A DNA stretch of 64,000 nucleotides, from assembly GCF_030767025.1 (NCBI RefSeq), contig NZ_JASITE010000002.1, forward strand, positions 372,001 through 436,000, read 5' to 3'. The stretch's first letter is position 1, and each line of letters starts with the position of its first letter. The translations under genes and the position numbers were made by a program. This document shows positions 43,201-50,604 of the stretch, in pieces. The notes under the pieces were generated by a model, which saw only the letters and a program-made list of their open reading frames with translations, had not been told where the DNA came from and searched no databases. The DNA comes from Nocardia sp. CC227C. GTDB taxonomy: Bacteria; Actinomycetota; Actinomycetes; Mycobacteriales; Mycobacteriaceae.

Positions 43201-45332
43201 GCGAACAATCGTGCCCGATCGACCGTGGGCGTCGACGCGGCGGCGGCCAGGTCCCCGGCATCCACCGTCTCGCGGGAGCCGAGCAGATAGCGGCCGAGGA
43301 ACTTCGACGCTCCCCCGCTGAGCACCGCCGCGAATCGAGTCCCGGAGTCGCGCAGCAGGTCATGCGCCGCGAGCTGCCCGGCGAGCACCTCGGCGGCCGT
43401 CCCGACGGCAGGCAACTGCGCGGGCAGCACGGGCAGCGCCGAGTGCGCGGGCAGCGCGGAGTGCGCGGGCAGCGCGGAGTGCGCGGGCAGCGCCGAGTGC
43501 GCACGATCCGACCCGGCCGTCCCGCGTTCAACGCCGGAGTCCGCAGTGGTTGAGGCGCTTCCATCGAGATCCGTAGCGAATGAAGCAGCCGGTCCCGCAC
43601 CGATCCCGGCGACCGGATCAACCGGCATCGCACCCGGCGAGAGCAGCAATGCCACCCGCGGCGCGACCGGCCGTGCACCGGCCGGATCGACGGCGCTACC
43701 GCGCCTCTCGAGCGCATCGGCCAATTCCGCATTGCCGGAGGCGATTACCGCGACACGGTAACCGAAGTGCGCCCGCCCCCGGCCGAGCGTGAACGCGACA
43801 TCGGCGAACTCGGCCGCACCGTCCCGCACATACCGCGCGAGCGTGCCACACAGTTCGGCCAAGGCGGCCGGAGTCCGCGCCGACACTCCGACGAGCCGTC
43901 GAACCGGCTCACCGTCCACCCGATCGCCATCAGCCTGCGCAAACCCGGCCCCGTGCTGTGGCGCGGCGTTCTCCGCGCGCCGGGCAAGGGTTTCGGATGC
44001 CGGTCGGGCCACCGCGGCCGCGTGCGGCACGGGTCCGGGCCGGGGTGGATGCGTGTCCGGCGCTTCCTGGATGACGCAGTGGGCGTTCGCGCCGCCGAGA
44101 CTGTAGGAGCTCACGCCCGCCAGCCGGGGGGCGTCGCCCGGCCAGGGGCGGGGGCTGGTGACGACTTCGATTCCGGCGGCGGCCAGGTCGAGATCGCCGG
44201 TGGGGCGGTGGAAGTGCAGGGAGGGGAAGAGTCGGCCGTCGGAGACCGAGAGGACCGCTTTGACCAGGCCCGCTACTCCGGCGGCGTGATCGAGGTGGCC
44301 GATATTGGTTTTGACCGAGCCGATCGGCAGCGCGGCGGCACGGTCGGCGAAGGCGGTGCGCAGGCCCTCGAGTTCGACGGCGTCACCCAGGCGGGTGGCG
44401 GAGCCGTGCGCCTCGAGATAACCGGCGGTGCGGGGGTCGACTCCCGCCTTGCGCCAGGCACGGTCGATGACCTTGGCCTGCGCGGCGGCGCTCGGGGTGC
44501 TGATGGTGACGGCGGCATGTCCGTTGTGCAGGACGGCGCTGCCCCGGATGACGGCGTACACCGGCGCGCGGTCGGCGCGGGCGCGCGCCAGGGTGGTCAG
44601 CAGCAGGGCCGCGCCGCCCTCACCGGGTACGGTGCCGTCGGCGTCGGCGTCGAACGCCCGCACCTTGCTGCCGGGCGAGGCGATCTCGGTCATGGTCTGC
44701 GCGGTCCAGGCCGGGGAACCGTTCGCGCGCACGCTCACTCCCCCGGCGAGCGCGTAATCCGCGTCGCCGCCGCGCAATTCCCGGCAGGCGTGGTGCACGG
44801 CGATGAGGGAGGCGTTGCAGCCGCTGTCGACGGCGTAGCAGGGGCCGTCGAACCCCAGCAGGTGCGCGATCCGGGCCGGAGTGCCGAAGGGCAGATTGCC
44901 CAGCATGGCGAGCGGTCCCGGATCGACGGCCATGGCGTGATAGCTCGGCATGGGCGCGCTGAACACCACCGCGGTGCTGGCCGCCCGCAGGGTGTCGGGC
45001 GCGTATCCGGCGTCCTCGACGGCGCGGTACGCGAGTTCCAGGGCGATTCGCTGCTGCGGATCCATCAGCGCCGCTTCGCGTTTGGACAGCCCGAAGAAGG
45101 CGTAGTCGAAGCTGTGGATATCGGCGAGGTGGCCCATCGGCAGATACCGGACGCACCGGTCCAGGCCGGTCGCCTCGGCGCGGGATTCCGGCATGGGGCC
45201 GATGGAATCGCGCCCGGCGGCGAGGTTGGCGCGGAACTCGTCCAGGTTCGCCGCGTCCGGGAAGCGCGCACCGATACCGATGACGGCGATGTCGTCGTCG
45301 CGTAATGCTGGGGTGGTCACGATGTCCTTCAC
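40287..45332 (-). CDS. Hybrid PKS/NRPS protein: KS, eroded AT, T, C and a partial second C
   Basis: The protein has 1,681 residues from a GTG that overlaps the A-T gene stop. The KS (about 12-425) has C172, H309 (EAHGSAT) and H346 ([10 protein letters not shown]), so the triad is intact, but the cysteine sits in GCNAS rather than ACSSS. Residues ~450-810 resemble a KS-AT linker and AT edges (TLGRGRAHFGYRVAVIA; VDLDWAGMRPGEGRRV) but lack the GQGSQ and GHSxG motifs, so no working AT remains. A repeat-rich Ala/Gly/Val linker (~815-960) leads to a T domain (S989). The condensation domain (~1040-1490) has an intact HHCVTDG. Residues ~1510-1675 look like the C-terminal half of another C domain. The likely role is one polyketide extension of the aminoacyl starter, then transfer to the NRPS. 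The extender must come in trans. Confidence 0.93.
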   Translation of the reverse strand: MKDIVTTPALRDDDIAVIGIGARFPDAANLDEFRANLAAGRDSIGPMPESRAEATGLDRCVRYLPMGHLADIHSFDYAFFGLSKREAALMDPQQRIALELAYRAVEDAGYAPDTLRAASTAVVFSAPMPSYHAMAVDPGPLAMLGNLPFGTPARIAHLLGFDGPCYAVDSGCNASLIAVHHACRELRGGDADYALAGGVSVRANGSPAWTAQTMTEIASPGSKVRAFDADADGTVPGEGGAALLLTTLARARADRAPVYAVIRGSAVLHNGHAAVTISTPSAAAQAKVIDRAWRKAGVDPRTAGYLEAHGSATRLGDAVELEGLRTAFADRAAALPIGSVKTNIGHLDHAAGVAGLVKAVLSVSDGRLFPSLHFHRPTGDLDLAAAGIEVVTSPRPWPGDAPRLAGVSSYSLGGANAHCVIQEAPDTHPPRPGPVPHAAAVARPASETLARRAENAAPQHGAGFAQADGDRVDGEPVRRLVGVSARTPAALAELCGTLARYVRDGAAEFADVAFTLGRGRAHFGYRVAVIASGNAELADALERRGSAVDPAGARPVAPRVALLLSPGAMPVDPVAGIGAGPAASFATDLDGSASTTADSGVERGTAGSDRAHSALPAHSALPAHSALPAHSALPVLPAQLPAVGTAAEVLAGQLAAHDLLRDSGTRFAAVLSGGASKFLGRYLLGSRETVDAGDLAAAASTPTVDRARLFAAAQTLLRDGAVVFVDPSRDGVLGRYLAADLADRSDAEVLFGAPDSGGSLGILARLYERGVDLDWAGMRPGEGRRVRLPGHPMHRTRCWVDLPTATAPTPAGAATTPGEPDDAASHATVTGAAASPVAPAGGGASRVAPAGGGASRVAPAGGGASRVAPAGGGASRVASAGGGASRVASAGDGASHVAPAGAGASHVTTTAVAASGANSAGAVADVFGSGAANATVATAVPASGSTAPARRMPVPEDATAWLSGVLGELLHAETEIGPDDDYFDVGGNSIIAVQLVERVEEAFGFRPKLLDVYERPTVADFADLLRAGARTAEPEASPAARGVPPITRTDELVMSPGQERMWFHHQLVPDTTLYNYPVVNVLRGPIDIDAVKGTFEDFAERHEPLRYNLVEENGHPAVRVRPALVDFFRVVDVSGDPEPVARARELLQAAAVRPFDLARDPMVRVLVVTLSPDTHVLQVVCHHCVTDGQTPGILAREIPVLYAARQEGRTAELEPLPIRYRDYARWHRELLDSGALDHELDYWVHVLRDAPKLRLPTDFPRPARKTFTGELEPFTVPAALLATARTVAKRESVSLFVVLLAAFYLLLARRSGQRDLVIGTPTTGRTRRELEGLIGFFNSTVALRANLSGPATLADVLERVRGIVLGALENQEIPFERVVHALDDQRDLSRTPIFDVLYVHQDLTSTGAANPLSGAETEFFDLEHSIHNAFGGLPPGTAKFDLSLITYDRSDDHDMLACFEYSTELFTRRTAASFAAAYLDILTEVVESVPERSIEELIAPAPAPPPEVEQIAALDIPTDRPRGGGTGPYTPGVVRVRPDADSTDADLLAAWVTLLSWYSGSDEVAVALSTGAARMDLADEPTGSALRARAAAALAAPARPVGVAAPRFGDTGSDATELALARASGDPAVLELTYATELFDESTARQLLTDLVRLLRGLLETPEEPVPDIAVRRIAEAEVTR
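42601..42870. repeat. 30-bp minisatellite in the linker before the T domain
   Basis: About nine tandem units of 30 bases lie here, with starts at 42631, 42661, 42691, 42721, 42751, 42781 and 42811 and decayed copies at both ends. The units starting at 42721, 42751 and 42781 are identical. In the gene's frame each unit encodes ten residues around G-A-S-R-V-A-P-A-G. The frame is kept throughout, so copy number changes would alter only linker length. Confidence 0.93.
43431..43502. repeat. 18-bp tandem repeat, four copies, in the eroded AT region
   Basis: Four units of the pattern GGGCAGCGCSGAGTGCGC follow one another without gaps, differing at one base. They encode a repeated H-S-A-L-P-A hexapeptide in the KS protein. 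The repeat interrupts the part of the sequence where the AT catalytic core would be expected. Confidence 0.92.
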
Positions 45333-47197
45333 ACCTCGAATGCCAGGGGGGTATCGGCCGCCGCGGCGGGTTCGGCGGTGTGCGCCGGATCCGCGGGCAG
45401 CGCGGCGGCCTGCGCGGCCACGGTGTCCAGATCGAACAGCAGGCCCACCGAGATCGCGCCCGGCCAGCGCGCCTCCAGCCGCATATGCAGGGCGACCACG
45501 CGGTGGGAGTTGCCGCCGACGTCGAGAAAGCGGTCCTCGCGGTCGAATTCGTCGTGCAGCAGCACCTCCGACCAGATCTCGCCGATCGCGCGCTCGGTGT
45601 CGGACCAGTCGTCCCGCGAAACCGGCTGCCGGTCAGCGGGTTTGCTCAGCAAGGCGTGCAGAGCGGCCTCGTCGAGCTTGCTGCTGCCGGCCGCGATCGG
45701 CAGGGCGTCGATGGGGACGAAGCGTGCCGGAACCGCCTCGGGCATCAGACGTTCGGCGCAGAATTCGGCCAGTGCGCTCGACGCCGGCGGTACGGCGGTG
45801 CTGTCCACGGGCACCCAGAACCCGGCAAGGTACACGGTGTCGTCGACATCGGTCACCGGCAGAACGACCGCGTCGCGCACGGCGGGGTGGGCTTCCAGCA
45901 CCGTCTCCACCGCTCCGCGTTCGATGCGCACGCCGCGAACCTTGAGCTGGCTGTCGGCGCGACCGTGGAACTCGATATCGCCGCGGGCGTCCGTGCGAGC
46001 GAGATCTCCGGTCAGGTACATGCGCGCACCCGGTTCGGCGGCGAACGGATCGGCCACGAAACGGGTTGCGGTGAGGCCGGGACGGGCGGCGTAGCCATCG
46101 GTGATCTGTCCGCCGCCGAGGTACAGGTCGCCCCGGGTGCCACCGCGGACCGGCCGCAGCCGGGCATCCAGCAGATGCGCCGTGCTGCCCGCGGTCGGCC
46201 TGCCGATCGGCACCACCTGTCTCGGGGAGTCCGCAACGGGGTGCACGATGCAGGTGACGGTCGCCTCGGTGGGGCCGTACTCGTTGCGCAGGGCGGCGGC
46301 GGGCAGGATCTCGCGGTGCTCGTCCACCACACGCGCCGGAAGCGCCTCCCCGGCCAGCGTCACGATACGCAGCGTCGACCGCAACTCGACCAGGCGCGGC
46401 AGCAACAGTCGATAGAACGACGGGGTGGCGACCAGATGTGTCGCCGCGTGGCGACGGGCGAGTGCGGCGACCGCGTCCGCGTCGCGCAGCATCCGGGCGT
46501 CGGGCAGCACGCTCGTGCCACCCATCGTGAGTGCCCAGGCCAGCGCCATCAGGGAGCCGTCCCAGATCAGCCGCATGGCCGAGAAGGTGACCAGTTCGCC
46601 ATCGGTGTACGGGTAGTCGCGCGACCCGATCAAGGTGGCGAGATTCGCGCGGGACACCACGACCACCTTGGGCACCCCCGTGGAGCCGGAGGTGGTGATG
46701 GCGTAGGCGGGCGCTCGAGGCAGCGACCGACTCGGCAGCGGTATCTCGAGCGAATCCGCCGGCACGGCGATGTCGAGCACCGGCGGACCCCCCGTCGTGT
46801 CCGCCGGTGCCGCCGCCATGCCGCCCGGGGTGAGCGGATCGCGACCGTCGATGATCACGGCCCCGCAGTCCACCGCGGCCAGCACCGCGCCCAGGGACGC
46901 CTCGCCACCGTGGCCGGGTTCGATCACGCACCAGGCCGCCGCCGCGCGCCGGGCCGCGAGCATCCCGATCAGGGTATCCAGGCTCTGCTGCTGGTAGACG
47001 ATGACCGTCTGCCCGGTACGCACCCCGGCCGCGAGCAGTCGACGCGCCAGCGACGCTGTCGCGGTGTCGAGTTCGCGGTAGGTGACCGAGCGCTCCCCCA
47101 CCACGAGAGCGGTGCGATCGGGCACCCGGTCGACTTGGCGCAGGAGCCCGTCGAGCAGGTCGGCACCCGGCCGGTCGCTCCGCGGATCCGTGCTCAT
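45329..47197 (-). CDS. Stand-alone adenylation-thiolation didomain protein
   Basis: The protein has 622 residues. The A domain (about 10-515) has the A3 loop TTSGSTGVPK, the A5 segment NEYGPTEAT, the A7 motif YLTGDLA and a variant A10 (GSSKLD) that keeps the lysine. The T domain has S564 in DVGGNSHRVV. Pocket residues read DGMVTAEVTK, which I cannot match to a known substrate; the usual A4 stretch is replaced by IWDGSLMAL. With no C domain it is a candidate loading module that supplies the aminoacyl starter to the KS encoded next. Alternatively it could activate an acid for the free ACP, as stand-alone A domains do in the aminomalonyl-ACP pathway. Its start overlaps the FkbH gene stop (ATGA) and its stop overlaps the KS gene start. 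Confidence 0.92.
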   Translation of the reverse strand: MSTDPRSDRPGADLLDGLLRQVDRVPDRTALVVGERSVTYRELDTATASLARRLLAAGVRTGQTVIVYQQQSLDTLIGMLAARRAAAAWCVIEPGHGGEASLGAVLAAVDCGAVIIDGRDPLTPGGMAAAPADTTGGPPVLDIAVPADSLEIPLPSRSLPRAPAYAITTSGSTGVPKVVVVSRANLATLIGSRDYPYTDGELVTFSAMRLIWDGSLMALAWALTMGGTSVLPDARMLRDADAVAALARRHAATHLVATPSFYRLLLPRLVELRSTLRIVTLAGEALPARVVDEHREILPAAALRNEYGPTEATVTCIVHPVADSPRQVVPIGRPTAGSTAHLLDARLRPVRGGTRGDLYLGGGQITDGYAARPGLTATRFVADPFAAEPGARMYLTGDLARTDARGDIEFHGRADSQLKVRGVRIERGAVETVLEAHPAVRDAVVLPVTDVDDTVYLAGFWVPVDSTAVPPASSALAEFCAERLMPEAVPARFVPIDALPIAAGSSKLDEAALHALLSKPADRQPVSRDDWSDTERAIGEIWSEVLLHDEFDREDRFLDVGGNSHRVVALHMRLEARWPGAISVGLLFDLDTVAAQAAALPADPAHTAEPAAAADTPLAFEV

Positions 47198-48216
47198 CGG
47201 ACCACCTCGACATGATCGGCGCCGCCGATACTCGCGGCCGGGGTCGTACAGACGAGCAGGATGCGGTCACCGTCGCGCTCTTCCACATCGAAGCCCGCGA
47301 AACGCAGCGTCACCAGCATGACCCGATTCATCGGTGTGGCAACGAATTCCGCCGCCGGGCGCAAACCGGCCGCCTCGGCGCGCCGCACCACCTCGGCGAT
47401 GAACGCCGTGCCGACGCCGCGCGACATGACCCGGCAGGACATGAGCAGCAGGAGCAGCACCGCATCGGACCCGCGCCGTTCGGTCACCGCCAGCCCGATG
47501 GTGCCGTAGCCGCCGAAGCGGTCGGTGAGCGAGGCGACCAGCACCTCGTGGCGCGGGGAGGCGCACAGCGCCCGCAGTTCGCCGAGGTCGAAGGTGACGC
47601 CGGTGGTATTGAGCTGGTGGGTGCGTTCGGTCAGCTCGTGTGCGCGCACCAGATCGGCCTCGGTGGCCGGGCGCACGGTCATGACCAGATCCAGCGAGGC
47701 GAGGAAGTCCTGGTCCGAACCGCGGAATTCGGCCTGCGACTCCCGGCGTTCCCGTTCCGCGCGATACAGCGCGCGGCGCTGGCGCGCCTCGGACGTCGTG
47801 GTGGCGGGCGTGAATTCGGGCAGCTCCGGCAGTTCGGCAATGCGATCGGCCGGGTAGCAGCGTACTTCCGGAAGGGCCGTGGCCACCTCGGCCAGCTCGA
47901 CCGGATCGTTGTCGACGAAGGCGACAGTGTCGCGGCCGATATTCAGGGCCGCGGCGATGCGGCGGACGGCCTCCGACTTGGGGCCCCAGCTGATCTCGAC
48001 GGCCGAGAACATGTCCTCGATGCCGTGGGCGCGCAAATGCGCTGTGGCGGCGGCCGGTTCGCCGCGACTCGCGACAGCGTGCAGGATGCCGCGCTCGTCG
48101 AGAACGCGGATGGCTCGCAGCACTTCTGGTTTCGGTGCGCCGCCGTCGGATTCCAGCACGACGCCGGGCCATACGGTGTCGTCGAGGTCCCAGACCAGGC
48201 ATTTCACTGTCGTCAT
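47194..48216 (-). CDS. FkbH-like HAD-IIIC protein, glyceryl-ACP forming
   Basis: The protein has 340 residues from the ATG at 48216, one base into the upstream stop and preceded by GGAGG; a GTG one codon upstream is also possible. The N-terminal HAD domain shows WDLDDTVWPG and FVDNDP, and the C-terminal acyltransferase-like part has the ERTHQLNTTG motif typical of FkbH proteins. In known pathways these proteins take 1,3-bisphosphoglycerate, remove the phosphate and load the glyceryl unit on a dedicated ACP. The ACP, acyl-CoA dehydrogenase and 3-hydroxyacyl-CoA dehydrogenase of the same operon would convert it to hydroxymalonyl-ACP. The KAS III-like neighbour also resembles tetronate clusters, where glyceryl-ACP is used directly. 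Confidence 0.93.
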   Translation of the reverse strand: MTTVKCLVWDLDDTVWPGVVLESDGGAPKPEVLRAIRVLDERGILHAVASRGEPAAATAHLRAHGIEDMFSAVEISWGPKSEAVRRIAAALNIGRDTVAFVDNDPVELAEVATALPEVRCYPADRIAELPELPEFTPATTTSEARQRRALYRAERERRESQAEFRGSDQDFLASLDLVMTVRPATEADLVRAHELTERTHQLNTTGVTFDLGELRALCASPRHEVLVASLTDRFGGYGTIGLAVTERRGSDAVLLLLLMSCRVMSRGVGTAFIAEVVRRAEAAGLRPAAEFVATPMNRVMLVTLRFAGFDVEERDGDRILLVCTTPAASIGGADHVEVVR

Positions 48217-49199
48217 CACAGCCTCCGCAGCAGTCCGGCGCTCCAGGCGGCGACCGGGCTGCTGTTCAACAGCAGCGCGTACTCATCGGTCGCGCGGGTG
48301 GGTGCGGCGGCTTCGAGATTGACCAGCATGTCCATCGAACCGAGGTGGCCGTAGGCCGCCAGATTGGCGCGGCAGACCTTGTCGACCGGGCGCTCGAGCG
48401 CCTCCTCCCAGAAGGCGAAGGCACCCGCCGACAGGTTCTGCATGATCAGCGCTCCCGGTGCGTCGGCGGGCACTTCGTTGCGGCACAGCAGTTCCGGAAT
48501 GATCGCGTCGAATCGCTTCTTGCTCTCCACGGCGAGCCGGAACGAGTAGACGGACTCGTCGGCGCACTCCTCCACCCAGTCGTCGGCGTCGACATCGCGG
48601 TAGTCGACGCGGAAGAGGTCCGCGTATTTGCCTTCGCTGCGCACGATCTGGTCGACGAACTCCCAACGACCCGCACCGGAGGTGGTGACCAGCACCGCCG
48701 CCGCACCGTCGCCGAGCAGCGTCATGGGGGCGCGGTAGCGGTGGCGGGTGGGCGTCTTGGCCGCGGTGACCACGAGTGCTGTGCGGCACCGCGTTTCGGC
48801 GCGCACCAACGCGGCGGCCAGGGTGAGCGCTGCGGAGACGGAGACGCAGCCGAGATCGCCGACCGCCGTGGTGAAGGCGCGGGTCGCGCCGATCCGGTGT
48901 TGCAGCCGGGTCGCCTCCGAGGCCAGCAGGTAGCGCGGTGCGCGGCCGGTGACCAGGATCAGCGCGTCCAGATCGGCGGCGTCGAGCGCGGCCTCGTCCA
49001 GGGCGATGCGCGCCGCCTCGGCGGCGAGATCGCCCTCGGTCATGTCGTCGGCCGCGCGTACCGTGTCGATGCCAAGGGCCAGGGCGTGGTCGCGGCGGTG
49101 GGCGGGCAGCTCGGCCAGTTCCGCCAGTGTGGCGACCTCGGCCACGGTATCCGGGAACCAGGCCGCGACCGGGCCCAGCAGTACGCGGTCGTGCGTCAT
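48216..49199 (-). CDS. KAS III-like protein with altered catalytic triad
   Basis: The protein has 327 residues and a FabH-type thiolase fold. The nucleophile C118 is present in DLGCVSVSAA. The position of the FabH histidine (HQAN region) is M253 in IMQNLSAG, and the FabH asparagine position aligns to H285 in YGHLGSMD. The usual Cys-His-Asn triad for decarboxylative condensation is therefore not preserved. Related KAS III-like proteins such as CerJ and ChlB3/ChlB6 act as acyltransferases, and RkD-like ones occur in tetronate pathways. Here it lies between the acyl-CoA dehydrogenase and FkbH genes with overlapping ends. A transferase role moving the ACP-bound C3 unit to the KS protein is plausible, since that protein lacks a working AT. 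This role is an inference. Confidence 0.88.
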   Translation of the reverse strand: MTHDRVLLGPVAAWFPDTVAEVATLAELAELPAHRRDHALALGIDTVRAADDMTEGDLAAEAARIALDEAALDAADLDALILVTGRAPRYLLASEATRLQHRIGATRAFTTAVGDLGCVSVSAALTLAAALVRAETRCRTALVVTAAKTPTRHRYRAPMTLLGDGAAAVLVTTSGAGRWEFVDQIVRSEGKYADLFRVDYRDVDADDWVEECADESVYSFRLAVESKKRFDAIIPELLCRNEVPADAPGALIMQNLSAGAFAFWEEALERPVDKVCRANLAAYGHLGSMDMLVNLEAAAPTRATDEYALLLNSSPVAAWSAGLLRRL

Positions 49200-50329
49200 C
49201 GCGCACCCCGCACGACATGTTCACCCATGGTCACCTCGGCGACCTCCTGTGCTCCCTCGATGATCTGCATGACCTTGGCGTCGCGGTAGAACCGGCCGAC
49301 GCGACCGTCCGGTGCGCAGCCCGCCGCGCCGAGCACCTGCACGGCGCGCTCGCTCACCGTGGCGGCGGCCGCGGCGGCGGCGTATTTGGCGGTGACGGTG
49401 GCGATCAGCGCCTCCGGCGATCCGGCGATCCGGGCGTCGGCCGCGCGTTCGCACAGTGCCCGCGCCCCTTCGACCTCCGCCCAGCCGCGGCCGAGCGTGG
49501 CGCGGATCAACTGGTGTTCGACCAGTGCGGTGCCGCCCTGGACGCGGGTGGCGGCGTGGGCGGCGGCATCGTCGAGGCAGGCGCGCGCCAGCCCGACGCA
49601 ACCCCAGGCGACGGTGTAGCGGCCGTGATCCAGCGCGGTGCCGATGACGTGGGAGAGGCCGAATCCGGGCGGTGCGATCACCTGGGCGGCGGGGATGCGC
49701 ACCCGGTCGAACCGGATGGTAGCCAACCGCGCGCCGCGCAGGCCGAGACCGCTGTCGGCGGGCTCCACCACGACACCGGGACGACGCCGATCCACCAGTG
49801 CCGCGCACAGTCCGCCCGGGGGCGTGGTCGGCCCGGACGCCGAAGCGGACGACACGTACTTCGTGCCGAGCACGAGATAGACGTCCGCGCGCTGACCGAA
49901 GGTGACCCACAGTTTGGTGCCGGTCACCAGGAAGTCCTGGCCGTCGGGTTCGAAAGTCGTAGCGACAGCGGACAGTTCGGTGCCCGCACCGGCCTCGGTC
50001 GCCGCCAGCGCGGCGACGAGGTCACCGGAGGTGAGCCGGGGCAGCCACTCGTCGCGCTGTGCGGCCGTGCCCCAGCGGTCCACCGCCGCGGCGACCATCC
50101 CGTGCACCGTCAGCAGCGAACGCAGACTGGTGCACGCGTGCCCCAGCGTCGCGGCCAGTTCTCCCAGCTCGCGCGCATCGCATCCGGCACCGCCGACGGC
50201 CACGGGCCGATCCGCGCCGAGAATCCCGGCCCGCGCGGCCCGCTCGACCATCGCATCGGGCAGTCCGTCGCGGTCCCACCGCGCGCCCTCCACGGCCGCG
50301 GCCCGTACCAGCTCGTCCACCGCGATCAC
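49196..50329 (-). CDS. Acyl-CoA dehydrogenase family protein (FkbI/ZmaE-like)
   Basis: The protein has 377 residues from a GTG that overlaps the ACP stop (GTGA). It has the helical N-terminal domain, the beta domain (LAATEAGAGTELSAVATTF, LWVTFGQRADVYLVLG) and the C-terminal four-helix domain (VLGAAGCAPDGRVGRFYRD, IIEGAQEV) of flavin-dependent acyl-CoA dehydrogenases. In FkbH-type extender pathways such a protein oxidises the ACP-bound glyceryl unit together with a 3-hydroxyacyl-CoA dehydrogenase. Its place directly after the ACP gene and two genes before the FkbH gene fits that role. Confidence 0.92.
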   Translation of the reverse strand: MIAVDELVRAAAVEGARWDRDGLPDAMVERAARAGILGADRPVAVGGAGCDARELGELAATLGHACTSLRSLLTVHGMVAAAVDRWGTAAQRDEWLPRLTSGDLVAALAATEAGAGTELSAVATTFEPDGQDFLVTGTKLWVTFGQRADVYLVLGTKYVSSASASGPTTPPGGLCAALVDRRRPGVVVEPADSGLGLRGARLATIRFDRVRIPAAQVIAPPGFGLSHVIGTALDHGRYTVAWGCVGLARACLDDAAAHAATRVQGGTALVEHQLIRATLGRGWAEVEGARALCERAADARIAGSPEALIATVTAKYAAAAAAATVSERAVQVLGAAGCAPDGRVGRFYRDAKVMQIIEGAQEVAEVTMGEHVVRGAR

Positions 50330-50604
50330 GAGCGGCTGTCCCCGCCCCGCTTGCGTTCGACGAATGCGGCCGCCCGCGCCGCACTCCGAAAATTGTCCAG
50401 CTCGAGATCCTCGACCTCGACCGCGATCCCGTACGTCTTCTCCACGTGCACGACGATCTCCAGCGCCCGCAGCGAATTCACCAGCCCGAGCGCGAAAATA
50501 TCGTCATCCGGCGACAATTCGATCTCGGCCATCGACCCGAAGTAGGCCAGCAGCTCCTTGGTCAGCTCCGCACGTCGCGTCTCGACCCGCTCCAGGTCTC
50601 CCAC
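50326..50604 (-). CDS. Free-standing acyl carrier protein (FkbJ-like)
   Basis: The protein has 92 residues. The GTG at 50604 is chosen because AGAGGGA lies about six bases upstream and the length fits an ACP; an ATG at 50748 would add 48 low-complexity residues across the promoter region. The phosphopantetheine serine is S44 in LGLVNSLRALEI, a motif variant typical of FkbJ/ZmaD-type extender ACPs rather than the usual LGxDSL. It is the first gene of the operon and overlaps the acyl-CoA dehydrogenase start. It should carry the glyceryl unit loaded by the FkbH-like protein. Confidence 0.92.
   Translation of the reverse strand: MGDLERVETRRAELTKELLAYFGSMAEIELSPDDDIFALGLVNSLRALEIVVHVEKTYGIAVEVEDLELDNFRSAARAAAFVERKRGGDSRS

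Noticed and set aside
1..50604. MbtH-like protein, thioesterase or product exporter gene
   Set aside because: No frame with the MbtH pattern or a GxSxG thioesterase was found in this span; they may lie beyond the left edge.
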